Below are positions 36,588 to 50,144 of a stretch of 64,000 nucleotides of DNA, in pieces; position 1 is the first letter of the stretch; every line of letters starts with the position of its first letter. The stretch spans positions 44,850 to 108,849 of the forward strand of contig NZ_DRGM01000128.1 in assembly GCF_011050055.1 (NCBI RefSeq). Reading direction: 5' to 3'. Under the pieces are notes generated by a model. It was not told where the DNA came from. It made no database searches and saw only the letters and a list, made by a program, of their open reading frames with translations. This DNA comes from Pseudoalteromonas prydzensis (GTDB lineage Bacteria; Pseudomonadota; Gammaproteobacteria; Enterobacterales; Alteromonadaceae). The position numbers and the translations under genes are program-made.

Positions 36588-39056
36588 TTAGTGACTTAGC
36601 TTAACGTGTTTTACTATTTTTATAGCTTCGCCATCTACATCTAATAGCGCAGTAACGGTTACTAAGTTAAGCAGGCGATTAGGTGCTAATTCAAAGCGGT
36701 AGGTTTTGTCTTCATAAGGGACTATTTCGACAGCCTGTTGCTGTGAATTTATCGCAATAGCTTGTTCATAGGAGTTGGCAGACAAAGTTAATGTCCCTGT
36801 GGTTCTTCCTGAGTAGGGCCCAGATAATGTGACATTGAATAACCAATTACCCTTATCACTTTTACTGTGCTCTACAGTCAGTTCTACACCATTAAAAAAG
36901 GGAAGTGTTTGCTGTAAAGTTGATTGATAGTTTAGTGATTGCCACTGTAGCTGTTGTTCTACCACAATGCGCGCCGTGTCTTTAGGAAGGACTAAATCAA
37001 GGTTGTGCGTCCCCGAGCTTAATACGTTGCTAATGTGTTGGGTATTTATAATCTCTTTATTGTCATTAAGGAAGCTTACATCGGCAGACATTTTTAGATC
37101 AAAGTCGCTTGGATTATAAACTCTTAAAAAAGCGTCTTGTTGATTAAAGTAAATGTGTGAGTCGAAACCTGATAATGTTTTAAATCCATTATGGCCTAAT
37201 TGTTTTATGTAATGGTGGAGAATTAAAGTCAATTCGGTATGAATACTTGTATGTTGCTCAGTTGACGGTATCTTGGCCATTAAATTGCTCAGTTCAGTGT
37301 CGCAGTTATTGAGTTGAGACAAGTGCTGTTGGCAGGTTTTAAATAGGCGACTCAGTAAATTAGATTGTTTAAATAACCAAGGGTTAGTTACCTGTGTATG
37401 GCCTGAAACTCTTTGCCTTAAAGATATATGCGAAAAAAGGTATGGTGTAATTGCATGGTTATTATTTTTACTTAATAAACTTATTTTTTCAGCATCCAAG
37501 CTTTTGCTTAATGCTTTGGTTAAAGGAATCGCAAACTGTTGTTTAATGACCTGATTATATTTAGCTTTTACGGTAATGTTGAGCTGCGATTGGTCTATCT
37601 CAATATTTAATCCAAGCAGATTATTTTGCGCTATAGCGTGTTTTATTTCAGGTGTTAAAGCTATTTGTAAAGTTTTCAATTCCTCGCTATGACTACTCTC
37701 AATAACGATTCGTTCACCATCAATGACTGTAAACGATAGCAAATGATCTTCTTTGGGGCGTTCTGTGCCGATAAACGTAGTGCGGTATTGTTTATTATGT
37801 TCGCTACGTGCTAGTTGCAAAGCAATCCCTATTTCGCCTCGATGTATGTGTGAAGCTTCAAATTCAATTAAAGCAGCAACTTGGTTGTTATTGGCAATAT
37901 TGATTAACTCATGTTTAGCGGGAGCAGGGAAATCCATGACGGGGTGAGTAGCAGTGTTAGCGGGGTTTATATCTAATCGCGCTAGTTTATCTGAGTCGGT
38001 GTTTCTTAACCAATAAGCGTTACCATTTTGCTCCCATGGGCCTGAGACAATATGAAAGCTCGGTTTTATTTCTTTAACAAAGTCAGCAAACCCTTGTTCG
38101 ATTGCTTGCCAATCTTTAAATGTTTGTTTAAGTAGTGTGTTAGCTGTTGACAGCGTGGCTTCACTATGTGGGTTTGCTAACCTAAGTTGTTCTAAAAAAT
38201 AGGCAAAATATTGTGCTCTTTCGGGCGAACTTAAAAGGTAATGAATTATAAAGAAATTAAGCCCGCGTTTGAGTGCAGGATCATCGTTTATTTGCTCAAT
38301 GGTGGGTTTATTAGCACTGTAATATTGTTTTAAACCCGTTTCAATATAGTTCATGGGCGCGCGGTCAAACACCATAACGGTGAGCTGTTTTTGTTTTGGA
38401 TCGTAAACATGATGAGCTACAGAGTCTGCTAAACCTTCTGTGATCCAATTAGGAGCCCAGGTTGAGTGACCATTAAGAGCCATGTGAAAAGCATGCATGG
38501 TTTCGTGAATCACAATATAACGTTGATGATGCTCTCGGTGACTGGGGAAGTTATATCCAGCACGATTATAAAACATGGTTTCACCGCCAGCGGTTTTATG
38601 AACACCACGTAAAAAACCATCATCTAGCATTGCTTCACGCACCCTTGCGCGGCTACTACCATATACTACGGCAATGCGTTGACGTCCAATATTAGGTGGC
38701 TCCATGCCAAATAAAGCAACATAATGGGGATAAGCCATTTCTAGTAACTCTAAATATAGGGTGACTTTTTCCTCAGGAAGATCGCTTTTTAGCGCGAAAT
38801 GCTTACTTATCCACCAATTATAACCCCGACTATTCCCTATTTTACCATCGCTGTAAGTCGAAGGGATTGTCTGCCCTAAAAACTCAATATCAATGTTATT
38901 CATGGTACTGGTATAGCCCTGTACTGAGATGTCAGCCTTTAATGTTTTATCTACTTTGGCCAAGGGGATGGTGGTGTCTTGTGCAATATCACTTTGTTCA
39001 GTGCCACAAGCTGTTAGTAGTGCGAGAGTTATTAAAAAGAATATGTTTTTTATCAT
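36588..39056 (-). CDS. Lipoprotein zinc metallopeptidase (gluzincin-like)
   Basis: An 822-residue lipoprotein: the N-terminus ends in a lipobox (ALLTACGTE). The zinc motif HETMHAF near residue 182 and the downstream EGLAD about 20 residues later give HExxH ... E, the gluzincin arrangement. The C-terminal two thirds have beta-rich segments but no family I can name. The remainder of the protein could bind carbohydrate or a polymer. The gene is divergent from the POT transporter with 65 bp between, containing an ATTGTATGCAAT box. A peptidase supplying peptides to that transporter is a natural reading. Family placement is from the motif only. Confidence 0.6.
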   Translation of the reverse strand: MIKNIFFLITLALLTACGTEQSDIAQDTTIPLAKVDKTLKADISVQGYTSTMNNIDIEFLGQTIPSTYSDGKIGNSRGYNWWISKHFALKSDLPEEKVTLYLELLEMAYPHYVALFGMEPPNIGRQRIAVVYGSSRARVREAMLDDGFLRGVHKTAGGETMFYNRAGYNFPSHREHHQRYIVIHETMHAFHMALNGHSTWAPNWITEGLADSVAHHVYDPKQKQLTVMVFDRAPMNYIETGLKQYYSANKPTIEQINDDPALKRGLNFFIIHYLLSSPERAQYFAYFLEQLRLANPHSEATLSTANTLLKQTFKDWQAIEQGFADFVKEIKPSFHIVSGPWEQNGNAYWLRNTDSDKLARLDINPANTATHPVMDFPAPAKHELINIANNNQVAALIEFEASHIHRGEIGIALQLARSEHNKQYRTTFIGTERPKEDHLLSFTVIDGERIVIESSHSEELKTLQIALTPEIKHAIAQNNLLGLNIEIDQSQLNITVKAKYNQVIKQQFAIPLTKALSKSLDAEKISLLSKNNNHAITPYLFSHISLRQRVSGHTQVTNPWLFKQSNLLSRLFKTCQQHLSQLNNCDTELSNLMAKIPSTEQHTSIHTELTLILHHYIKQLGHNGFKTLSGFDSHIYFNQQDAFLRVYNPSDFDLKMSADVSFLNDNKEIINTQHISNVLSSGTHNLDLVLPKDTARIVVEQQLQWQSLNYQSTLQQTLPFFNGVELTVEHSKSDKGNWLFNVTLSGPYSGRTTGTLTLSANSYEQAIAINSQQQAVEIVPYEDKTYRFELAPNRLLNLVTVTALLDVDGEAIKIVKHVKLSH

Positions 39057-39073
39057 TATGGTTGTTTTATTTG

Positions 39074-39091
39074 TATATTGTATGCAATATA
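39074..39091. promoter_or_regulatory. Operator variant between metallopeptidase and POT/ygjK genes
   Basis: TATATTGTATGCAATATA is an 18-bp inverted repeat with only the central pair broken. It differs from ATTGTATACAAT by a single base. It lies between divergent genes and could control both. Confidence 0.65.
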
Positions 39092-39121
39092 AAATACTGT
39101 GTTTAATTTAAAAAGTAAACT

Positions 39122-43244
<4,123 letters not shown>

Positions 43245-43301
43245 ATACACTGCTTATTATAGCTGGTTAGGGCATTTTCCTTGTAGCAAGTAAGAGAGCT
43301 T

Positions 43302-43727
43302 ATGTATTCATTTAACGTCCCCCAACTGATTAAGAACAATAAAATCATTTTATTTGACGGGCAGTGTCGGCTCTGCAGTGCGTGGTGCAATTTTATTATT
43401 AAACACGATAGCAAACTACAGTTTAAATTATGCAGTGTGCAGTCTCTAAAAGGCCAAGCAATACTTGAGCACTTTAGCTACCCAACGGATAGCTTCAAAA
43501 CCATGATCTATGTTGCAAATAGTCAATGCATCACACAAAGCGATGGGGTGATCAATGTAGTATCACAACTTGGCGGGCCGTGGCGCTTTGTTAAAATACT
43601 GCGAATAATTCCTAAAGGTGTCCGCGATTGGGCATATGATCGTATTGCGTTTAATCGCTATCGATTATTTGGCCAATATAATTATTGCGTGCTGCCAAGT
43701 GATGAGTATGATCAACACTACTTGTAA
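43302..43727 (+). CDS. DCC-family thiol-disulfide oxidoreductase
   Basis: A small 141-residue protein of the DUF393 (DCC) group. The signature ILFDGQCRLCSAWCNFII gives the DxxCxxC motif that names the family. These proteins have a thioredoxin-like fold and are thought to catalyse disulfide or redox reactions; their substrates are mostly unknown. It follows ygjK by 57 bp and precedes an unrelated hypothetical protein, so its link to the peptide operon is uncertain. Confidence 0.8.
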   Translation: MYSFNVPQLIKNNKIILFDGQCRLCSAWCNFIIKHDSKLQFKLCSVQSLKGQAILEHFSYPTDSFKTMIYVANSQCITQSDGVINVVSQLGGPWRFVKILRIIPKGVRDWAYDRIAFNRYRLFGQYNYCVLPSDEYDQHYL

Positions 43728-43744
43728 ATATTAAAGGCATACAG

Positions 43745-44653
43745 TTGTTGGGTTATTTAGTGAAATTAAGTGTGTTGTATTCACTGTTATTGAGTCTTGG
43801 TGTGTGTGCCAAAAGTGACGAAAACAATGACGCACCGATGATGGTCGATATGCGTGATAAACTTAATTTGCGAATGCAAAATACGGCCCAATGGCTAGAT
43901 GATCTGTTAAGTGATGACAGTACTCAGAGTCAAGCTCATGCCAAGGGATATTTACAGTTAGGTTGGGCGCCACGCAGTGCTGATTTGGCTGATACCGAAG
44001 CGCGATTTAAAGTGTCTTTGAGCTTACCTAGTTGGGAAAACCGCATAAACCTGATAATCGATAATGACGCAGATGAATTCAGCCGCCTACCATTTGAAAC
44101 AAACTCAGGCCTAAATCAAGACGATGACGAAGTAAATGCCGCATTGCAGTTTTTAGTTGAGCGCACTGCTAATTTAGAGTTTGAAAACCGTATTGGTGTA
44201 TCACGCAGTCAGTTATATGGCCGCAGTGCGGTTAGTTGGAAAAAAGAATTTAACAACACCTTATATTCTGCATCCGCTGGCGCGGAGTATTACTTCTCCG
44301 ATGGCTTTGGTTATTTTGTGAAGCTCTCAAGCGATACAAAAATAAATGAATTTTACGCTCTCAATATATCTGCTAATTACCGCGAAATTGCCGATGAAAT
44401 GGATAGTGAATTACGCTCTGGAGTGTACTTAAGTTATATACCCGATCCGCAAAGGGCCATGGTATTTGGCGCTAATGTACAAAATAGCTTTGATGATTTA
44501 ACCCGTTATACACTCTCGTATCGTTATCGCCAGCAAGCACAGTACAGTTGGCTATTCTTTGAAGTGGAGCCCTTTGTAGAATACCGGGAAGAGCTAAACT
44601 ACCGCGATGAAATTGGGTTAGCTATTCGTTTAATTGGCTATTATGGCCAGTGA
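43745..44653 (+). CDS. Predicted exported protein, unknown function
   Basis: I do not recognise a family for this 302-residue protein. Translation probably starts at the TTG 43745, seven bases after AAAGG; the N-terminus is a hydrophobic signal peptide (KLSVLYSLLLSLGVCA). The mature part has many alternating polar and hydrophobic strands and ends RLIGYYGQ, suggesting a beta-barrel or periplasmic beta-protein. It lies 17 bp after the DCC-family gene, so the two may be cotranscribed. Function cannot be inferred. Confidence 0.65.
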   Translation: MLGYLVKLSVLYSLLLSLGVCAKSDENNDAPMMVDMRDKLNLRMQNTAQWLDDLLSDDSTQSQAHAKGYLQLGWAPRSADLADTEARFKVSLSLPSWENRINLIIDNDADEFSRLPFETNSGLNQDDDEVNAALQFLVERTANLEFENRIGVSRSQLYGRSAVSWKKEFNNTLYSASAGAEYYFSDGFGYFVKLSSDTKINEFYALNISANYREIADEMDSELRSGVYLSYIPDPQRAMVFGANVQNSFDDLTRYTLSYRYRQQAQYSWLFFEVEPFVEYREELNYRDEIGLAIRLIGYYGQ

Positions 44654-44715
44654 TAATGATCATTGCAGATTTGTTGTGTTAAAATCGCAACAGTTTAATT
44701 TAGTAGAGACAGATC

Positions 44716-44994
44716 ATGGCTAGCACCGCCCACGCATTACATATTTTAGTTAAGCATAAAGAGCTTGCTGAAGACATCATCAAACAGTTAAAAAAAGGCG
44801 CTAAGTTCCCAGTGCTGGCAAAAAAGCATTCTACTTGCCCATCGGGTAAAAAAGGCGGTGATTTAGGCGAATTTAAACGCGGCCAAATGGTACCGCAGTT
44901 TGATAAAGTGGCTTTTAGCGGAGAAATTCTTGAACCGCATTTAGTAAAAACCAAATTCGGTTGGCATGTAGTTAAAGTGCTATACAGGACTTAG
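44716..44994 (+). CDS. ppiC: PpiC-type parvulin peptidyl-prolyl isomerase
   Basis: A cytoplasmic single-domain parvulin of 92 residues, the normal size for PpiC. It has [17 protein letters not shown], the conserved [13 protein letters not shown] loop and [12 protein letters not shown], ending in [11 protein letters not shown]. It accelerates prolyl cis-trans isomerisation during protein folding. It is monocistronic and ends at a strong bidirectional terminator. Confidence 0.93.
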   Translation: MASTAHALHILVKHKELAEDIIKQLKKGAKFPVLAKKHSTCPSGKKGGDLGEFKRGQMVPQFDKVAFSGEILEPHLVKTKFGWHVVKVLYRT

Positions 44995-45048
44995 AATTTA
45001 GTGACGAGTTAGTGAGAGTAAAGTTAGCTAGAAAAACGAATGACTTTG

Positions 45049-45094
45049 ATTTAAACGTAAAAACCACCAATAAAGGTGGTTTTTACGTTTAAAT
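45049..45094. terminator. Bidirectional terminator with perfect 20-bp arms
   Basis: ATTTAAACGTAAAAACCACC and its exact complement flank a 6-nt loop, with A/T-rich ends. It separates convergent ppiC and the YfcC-type gene. Confidence 0.85.
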
Positions 45095-45105
45095 AGCCAA
45101 ACTAT

Positions 45106-46518
45106 TTAACTGCCAACGGCACTAGGTTGTACATCTAAACCGTAACCAAACATCACTGCAAGCACTAATACAATGGAAGCCGCGACCATCAGTTTGATCA
45201 ACAGTGGTAAACAAAAACGGAACCAGTGACCATAGGGCACACCTGCCATACCTAAAATACCCATCAATACCGCATTTGTAGGGATAATCATATTGGAAAA
45301 ACCATCACCAAATTGATAGGCAAGCACAGCGACTTGGCGTGGCACACCGACTAAATCACCCAGTGGTGCCATTAATGGCATAGTGACATACGCTTGCCCT
45401 GAGCCCGATGGAATAAAGGTATTCAGCACTGTTTGAATAACTAACATACCAATGGCGGAAATCTCCGCACTCACATACGAAAGCGGTAGCGACATGCCAT
45501 GAACTAAACTATGCAGTATTTGCCCATCTTCTAAAATTAAAGCGATACCTCGAGCTACACCGATTAAAATAGCAGTAGTGACGAGATCTGAGACCCCTTC
45601 AATAAAACGATTTGCAGTTTCATCCGCTGATAATTTGCCAAGCACTGCAACCACAGCACCCCACGCAATAAATACCCCGCCTAATTCGTATAAGTACCAA
45701 CCTTTAGTGGCAATGCCCCATACCGCGATAGCAAGGGTTATGATAAAACTGCCTAAAATCAGTTTGTGACGCAGTGCAAGTTCAGGATAATTTGGCGTGG
45801 CTTTATCATTAAGTGGGCAGGGTACATCCAACATCATTGATTTGCTGGGATCATTGGCAACACGTTTGGTGTATTGCCATACATGATGAAAACCAATGAG
45901 TACAAATGGTACGAAAATCGCTAAACGTAACCATAAACCAGAGTAAACTGGGATTTCAGCAATTTGTTGCGCGATGAGTACCGTAAATGGGTTAAACGCA
46001 GACACCCCATAACCAATACCGTAACCTGCGACAATCATCCCCACCGCAGTCATCGCATCAAGGCGCATGGCTTTACATAAAGCCACTAAAATTAGCACAA
46101 ATGGAATGTATTCACCCGCAGTACCAATACTGCTTGATGCTAAAGCAAAACAAAATACCACCATAAATATAAGTCGTTGCGGTTTTTTGCCATGACGCTC
46201 AAGTAAGCGACCAATTAACGCATCAACCGTGCCGGTAGCGCGGGCAATGGCAAGAACACCGCCAACAATCAATACAAAAAATATCACATCTTGCGCCGCT
46301 GCAAATGCCCGCGGTATTGCTGTTAATAAATCCCAAGGGGTCAAATAATGACGCTCTGCAACCGTTTGGTAGGTACCCGCAACGACCATTTCACGGCCTG
46401 AATCAGATAGTGTGGTAGTAAAAAAGCCTTGTGGTACTAACCAGGTAGCAACTAACGCAGTGACCATCATACCCAGCAGTAAAATCAAAGTATGCGGCAC
46501 TTTGAAAGAGTTACTCAT
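45106..46518 (-). CDS. YfcC-family (DcuC-like) amino acid or C4-acid carrier
   Basis: A 470-residue inner-membrane carrier with about 12 segments. Motifs such as FFVLIVGGVLAIARATGTVDALIGRL, GTAGEYIPFVLILVALCKAMRLDAMTAVGMI and the C-terminal IPSGSGQAYVTMPLMAPLGD are typical of the YfcC/DcuC superfamily. Members are annotated as basic amino-acid or dicarboxylate transporters; the substrate is unknown here. It is monocistronic. Confidence 0.82.
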   Translation of the reverse strand: MSNSFKVPHTLILLLGMMVTALVATWLVPQGFFTTTLSDSGREMVVAGTYQTVAERHYLTPWDLLTAIPRAFAAAQDVIFFVLIVGGVLAIARATGTVDALIGRLLERHGKKPQRLIFMVVFCFALASSSIGTAGEYIPFVLILVALCKAMRLDAMTAVGMIVAGYGIGYGVSAFNPFTVLIAQQIAEIPVYSGLWLRLAIFVPFVLIGFHHVWQYTKRVANDPSKSMMLDVPCPLNDKATPNYPELALRHKLILGSFIITLAIAVWGIATKGWYLYELGGVFIAWGAVVAVLGKLSADETANRFIEGVSDLVTTAILIGVARGIALILEDGQILHSLVHGMSLPLSYVSAEISAIGMLVIQTVLNTFIPSGSGQAYVTMPLMAPLGDLVGVPRQVAVLAYQFGDGFSNMIIPTNAVLMGILGMAGVPYGHWFRFCLPLLIKLMVAASIVLVLAVMFGYGLDVQPSAVGS

Positions 46519-46868
46519 ACATTCTCCATTTTATAATTGGCACAGCGAATGAAGCTTCGCTGTTTTTTGTTAAGGATAACACGAGTTGTAAAATCACAAT
46601 AAAAATAGCAACGTGGACTGTAAAGGAATGTAACTAAGTTGAAATTATGAGCTTCATTAAAGAAAGTGCATGAAAGGTGTTAGTTAAATTTGCTGAGAAA
46701 TGGCTGGTGCGTAGTGAACAATAAAGCTTTTACATAAAATTAAAGTAAACAATTGAACCCAAATAGGAACTCAGCTATGGTGAACCATCAATAAAAAATA
46801 AATTAAAATCAAGTGTTTCTATATGCTCGTTATGTTTTAGTGAGTATCATCACTTTCAAGGATAGATC
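46519..46868. other. Gene-free region of 350 bp
   Basis: No credible ORF, hairpin or palindrome. The region probably holds the promoters of the divergent carrier and lipoprotein genes. Confidence 0.5.
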
Positions 46869-47186
46869 ATGAAAAAATGTATTTTGATCATTTCACTGAC
46901 AACTTTATTATATGGCTGTATTACCGTGCCTGTTGTTGATAAATCTCATACGCATAAATGCGAATTATCAACAAATATGAAAGTCCTCAAAATAGTTGAT
47001 GTAGCCGAAGAGACCAATTCTTTTTATTCAGTTGGTGGGTTGATTTTATCACCGATCCTCATTCCTACATCTGCTATTATTTCTGGTACTTATGTTTTAG
47101 TTAATAATACTTATCATCTTGGAGAGAAAGAAATAAAATGTGGCGAAAATAAAACTGAGGTGGAAGCAAGCAGTACAGCTAAATAA
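46869..47186 (+). CDS. Small predicted lipoprotein
   Basis: A 105-residue exported protein. It starts MKKCILIISLTTLLYGC, a lipoprotein signal with the attachment Cys17. The rest has two more cysteines (HKCELST, EIKCGENKT) that could pair, and one strongly hydrophobic segment (SVGGLILSPILIPTSAIISGTYVLV) that could dip into a membrane. I do not recognise a family. An AAGGA ribosome site precedes the ATG. Confidence 0.7.
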   Translation: MKKCILIISLTTLLYGCITVPVVDKSHTHKCELSTNMKVLKIVDVAEETNSFYSVGGLILSPILIPTSAIISGTYVLVNNTYHLGEKEIKCGENKTEVEASSTAK

Positions 47187-47307
47187 TTCATCGTCAGCGA
47201 TACCCTTAAAGCTGCTATCGTTGGTTTAGCAATATTAGAGTAATCAAAACAGAAACGCCGTAAAGTTGCCTTGTCGCTACAAATTTAGATTTTGGAAAAG
47301 GGATATT

Positions 47308-48048
47308 ATGAACTACGTTAGTATTTTTGCCTTCTTGATTTTTACTTCATGTGTCAATGCAAATACGGCTTTGCCCGCAAACCGACATATTGCAGTCATC
47401 GGGGAGGCGCAGTTAAAAGCAAAACCAGATATTGCTGTGATTAACTTAGAAGTAGAAAGTTTGCAAGGCTCTAGTTTAGATGCGAAAAAGGATGTTGATA
47501 ATAGGATCAATAGTTTTTTAGCTGGCATCTCTAACTTTAATATTGATGAGACGAATGTTTCTGCTTCAACTATTAACACGCAGCCAAGCTATTCGTATTC
47601 CGAGAATGATAAACAGCAATTGGAAGGCTATATAGCTAACCGCAGTATTAAAGTAACATTAACGGATATTAAGCGCCTGAATGCACTCCTGGATTTTGCA
47701 CTGAGCGTAAAAGTTGATGCAATTAAAAGTATAGAGCTAAAATCATCCGCAGCGAAGACCCTAAAAGAGCAAGTCAATGTGCTGGCTGTGAGTGATGCCA
47801 AGGAGAAGGCTATTTCATTAGCCAAGGCGTTTGGTGCGAGGCTTGGGGGCATTTATAGTATCAACTCGGCGACCAATAATAGTTTTAATCGGTATGGCGA
47901 AAATCAAGCTATTGAACGGATTGTAGTGACGGGTAATCGGGCTCAGCAATTTGCAAGTCCAGGTAAGTATTTGCAGGAAAATATTATTTTTTCGGCATCA
48001 GTCAGTGCCGTATTTGATTTAGAACTCACAGATCCGACAGCTCCCTAA
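47308..48048 (+). CDS. SIMPL-domain (DUF541) periplasmic protein
   Basis: A 246-residue exported protein of the SIMPL family: RHIAVIGEAQLKAKPDIAVINLEVES near the start and VTGNRAQQFA near the C-terminal end. The signal peptide is MNYVSIFAFLIFTSCVNA. I chose ATG 47308, with AAAGGGAT upstream, over an in-frame start 14 codons earlier that would bury the signal peptide. SIMPL proteins form ring assemblies in the envelope and are linked to oxidative stress, but their exact function is not known. Confidence 0.85.
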   Translation: MNYVSIFAFLIFTSCVNANTALPANRHIAVIGEAQLKAKPDIAVINLEVESLQGSSLDAKKDVDNRINSFLAGISNFNIDETNVSASTINTQPSYSYSENDKQQLEGYIANRSIKVTLTDIKRLNALLDFALSVKVDAIKSIELKSSAAKTLKEQVNVLAVSDAKEKAISLAKAFGARLGGIYSINSATNNSFNRYGENQAIERIVVTGNRAQQFASPGKYLQENIIFSASVSAVFDLELTDPTAP

Positions 48049-48065
48049 AGTTGGCACTTAGGGTA

Positions 48066-48105
48066 AAAAGCCAGATAACTTAGTTGTTACATGGCTTTTA
48101 ATTTT
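48066..48105. terminator. Bidirectional terminator between SIMPL and DsbA-family genes
   Basis: AAAAGCCA ... TGGCTTTT outer stem, an inner TAAC/GTTA stem and T-rich tail. It serves the convergent genes. Confidence 0.7.
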
Positions 48106-48106
48106 A

Positions 48107-48763
48107 TTACTGTTGTTGCGCTTCTTGCTCGGCGATTTGCTTAAATGCTTGCACAAATGCATCGCTTGGTTGGCCGCCGGTGAGGGCGAATTGATCGTTG
48201 ATGATAAAGGTTGGCACTGAGGTAATGCCCATTTGTTGTAGCGTATTTTGTTCGCTGCGAACGTCTTGGAAATACTCGCCTGAGTCTAAAATCTGTTTTG
48301 CGCGGGCTCTATCAAGACCAACACTTGCTACCACATCAAGCAGCGTATCTTGCTCATTTAAATACACTAAATCAGTAAAGTGTGCTTTAAAAAATGCCAG
48401 TTTTAATTCAGTTTGTTTGCCTTCACTGGCAGCCCATGTTAGTAATCTATGTAGATCAAAACTGTTGATCATGATGCGCTTGCCGTCAAAATTAAAGTCA
48501 AAGCCTGCCTGTTCACCCATCTCTAAAATACGTTGACGGTTTTCATCGCCTTGTTGTTCGCTTAGGCCGTATTTTTGCGCTAAATGCTCATTTAAATCTT
48601 GCCCTGCAACTGGCATATCAGGGTTTAGTTCAAATGGCTTCCAGCTGATCTCAGCTGTAAATTCGTCACTTAATTGCGCCAATGCGGTTTCAAGATTTTT
48701 ATAACCAATGATGCACCACGGACACATAACGTCTGAAACGATGTCGATTTTAAGCTTTTTCAT
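48107..48763 (-). CDS. DsbA-family (FrnE-like) oxidoreductase
   Basis: A cytoplasmic thioredoxin-fold protein of 218 residues. The active-site CPWC is at 14-17 (DVMCPWCIIG), with the FrnE-type cis-Pro segment GITSVPTFIINDQFALTGGQ near 180. It lacks a signal peptide, unlike DsbA proper, so it acts in the cytoplasm. FrnE relatives in Deinococcus are disulfide isomerases important in oxidative stress. It is monocistronic. Confidence 0.88.
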   Translation of the reverse strand: MKKLKIDIVSDVMCPWCIIGYKNLETALAQLSDEFTAEISWKPFELNPDMPVAGQDLNEHLAQKYGLSEQQGDENRQRILEMGEQAGFDFNFDGKRIMINSFDLHRLLTWAASEGKQTELKLAFFKAHFTDLVYLNEQDTLLDVVASVGLDRARAKQILDSGEYFQDVRSEQNTLQQMGITSVPTFIINDQFALTGGQPSDAFVQAFKQIAEQEAQQQ

Positions 48764-48898
48764 GAGTGAGCCTATTTTTTACCAAATGTAACTGGGATAT
48801 GCAGGCGAGGGGGCGTTAATTCAAGAGCTGAGTATTTTTAACTAACAAACTGCACGGGGGAAACTACCGTGCAGTGGTTTACTATGTTCTGGTTTAGA

Positions 48899-50119
48899 TC
48901 AATCGGTTAAACCAAACGGATTTTCAATACTGTGAGCAGGCTCGGTAAACCACTTTGGGCCGTTGTCGGTCATGTAAAAATGATCTTCTAAGCGCACGCC
49001 AAACTCGTCAGGCACCACTAGCATAGGTTCATTACTAAAACACATGCCAGTTGCGAGAGGGGTTTTGTTACCGCCTACTAAATAAGGCCATTCGTGAATA
49101 TCTAAACCGATACCGTGGCCGGTGCGGTGTGGGCAACCCGGTGTTTGATATTCTGGGCCTAACCCTTGGGCGGCCAAATAGTTACGGGCGCCAGCATCCA
49201 CGGCTTCACATGGTTGGCCAATTTTTGCTTCATTAAACGCGGCGATTTGAGCGGCTTTTTCGTAGTCCCAAAACTGGCGTTGGCGCTGAGTTGCTTCACC
49301 AAATACATAGGTGCGGGTAATATCTGATAAGTAATCATGTACTTTACAGCCAGTATCGATCAGAACCATATCGCCTTTTTTAAGAATTTGTGGGTCTTTC
49401 ACGCCATGGGGAAACGAGGTTGCTACACCAAATAATACGATGCAAAAATAGTTACCTGGCGCCCCAACTTTTTGGTGGGATTGCTTGATAAAGGCTTCCA
49501 CTTCGGTGGTGCTAATACCTTCATAAAGCATACTTGCAGTGGCTTGATGCACAGCTAAGGTCATATCCATCGCTCGCTGCATCAGCGCTAATTCATTTGC
49601 TGATTTATGCATACGGCAGTGCGCAGTGACAGGTTGTGCATTGATAAGCTTTAAGCCTGTTTGCGCTTTATTGATACCGTCAAAAATAAAGAACTGCGCG
49701 CTTTCGTCAATTCCCACAGTGCCATTGGCAGCAATGCCCATTTCAGTGATTATTTTTACAAACAGAGCATACGGGCTTTCATGCTCTTGCCAGCCGCGAA
49801 TGGGCCCGTCTATGACTTTAAAGCCGTTCAGCGAACCAATCTCAAAAAATGGCGCTATGTATTGCACATCACCTTTGGCGGGTAAAATAGCACCAACTAG
49901 TCGTTCACTAGCGTACCAGCGCATGCCAGTAAAATAGGTTAAGTTGGTGCCAGCATTCAAGTAGATGGCATCAATACCATTAGCTTGCATATAGGCTTGC
50001 GCTTTGGCAATGCGTGCTAGATGTTCATCTGCCTGAATGGGGGTTAAGTCGTCAGTCATATTGCTTAAACTGGCGAGTGCTTGTTCTTTAGTTTGCGTAC
50101 CAATTCCGAATGTTGTCAT
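48899..50119 (-). CDS. M24B Xaa-Pro peptidase (prolidase-like)
   Basis: A 406-residue pita-bread-fold peptidase with the M24 metal ligands in order: Asp in LIDTGCKVHDYLSDITR, His in HRTGHGIGLDIHEWP, and two glutamates (SNEPMLV and VRLEDHFYM). It has an N-terminal creatinase-like domain. M24B enzymes cleave X-Pro bonds, so it is apt for Xaa-Pro and Xaa-Hyp peptides from collagen. AAAGGAG precedes its ATG, and it lies 25 bp after the D-hydroxyproline oxidase gene, so one operon. Dipeptidase, tripeptidase or creatinase-like action cannot be separated here. Confidence 0.82.
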   Translation of the reverse strand: MTTFGIGTQTKEQALASLSNMTDDLTPIQADEHLARIAKAQAYMQANGIDAIYLNAGTNLTYFTGMRWYASERLVGAILPAKGDVQYIAPFFEIGSLNGFKVIDGPIRGWQEHESPYALFVKIITEMGIAANGTVGIDESAQFFIFDGINKAQTGLKLINAQPVTAHCRMHKSANELALMQRAMDMTLAVHQATASMLYEGISTTEVEAFIKQSHQKVGAPGNYFCIVLFGVATSFPHGVKDPQILKKGDMVLIDTGCKVHDYLSDITRTYVFGEATQRQRQFWDYEKAAQIAAFNEAKIGQPCEAVDAGARNYLAAQGLGPEYQTPGCPHRTGHGIGLDIHEWPYLVGGNKTPLATGMCFSNEPMLVVPDEFGVRLEDHFYMTDNGPKWFTEPAHSIENPFGLTD

Positions 50120-50144
50120 GGTGCTCTCCTTTATTTATATGCGG

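Noticed and set aside
36588..39056. Naming the lipoprotein as a collagenase of the M9 type
   Set aside because: It lacks the M9 N-terminal pattern; only HExxH...E is shared, which many peptidases have.
45106..46518. YfcC-type carrier as part of the collagen regulon
   Set aside because: No palindrome was found upstream and it is separated from the cluster by unrelated genes and terminators.
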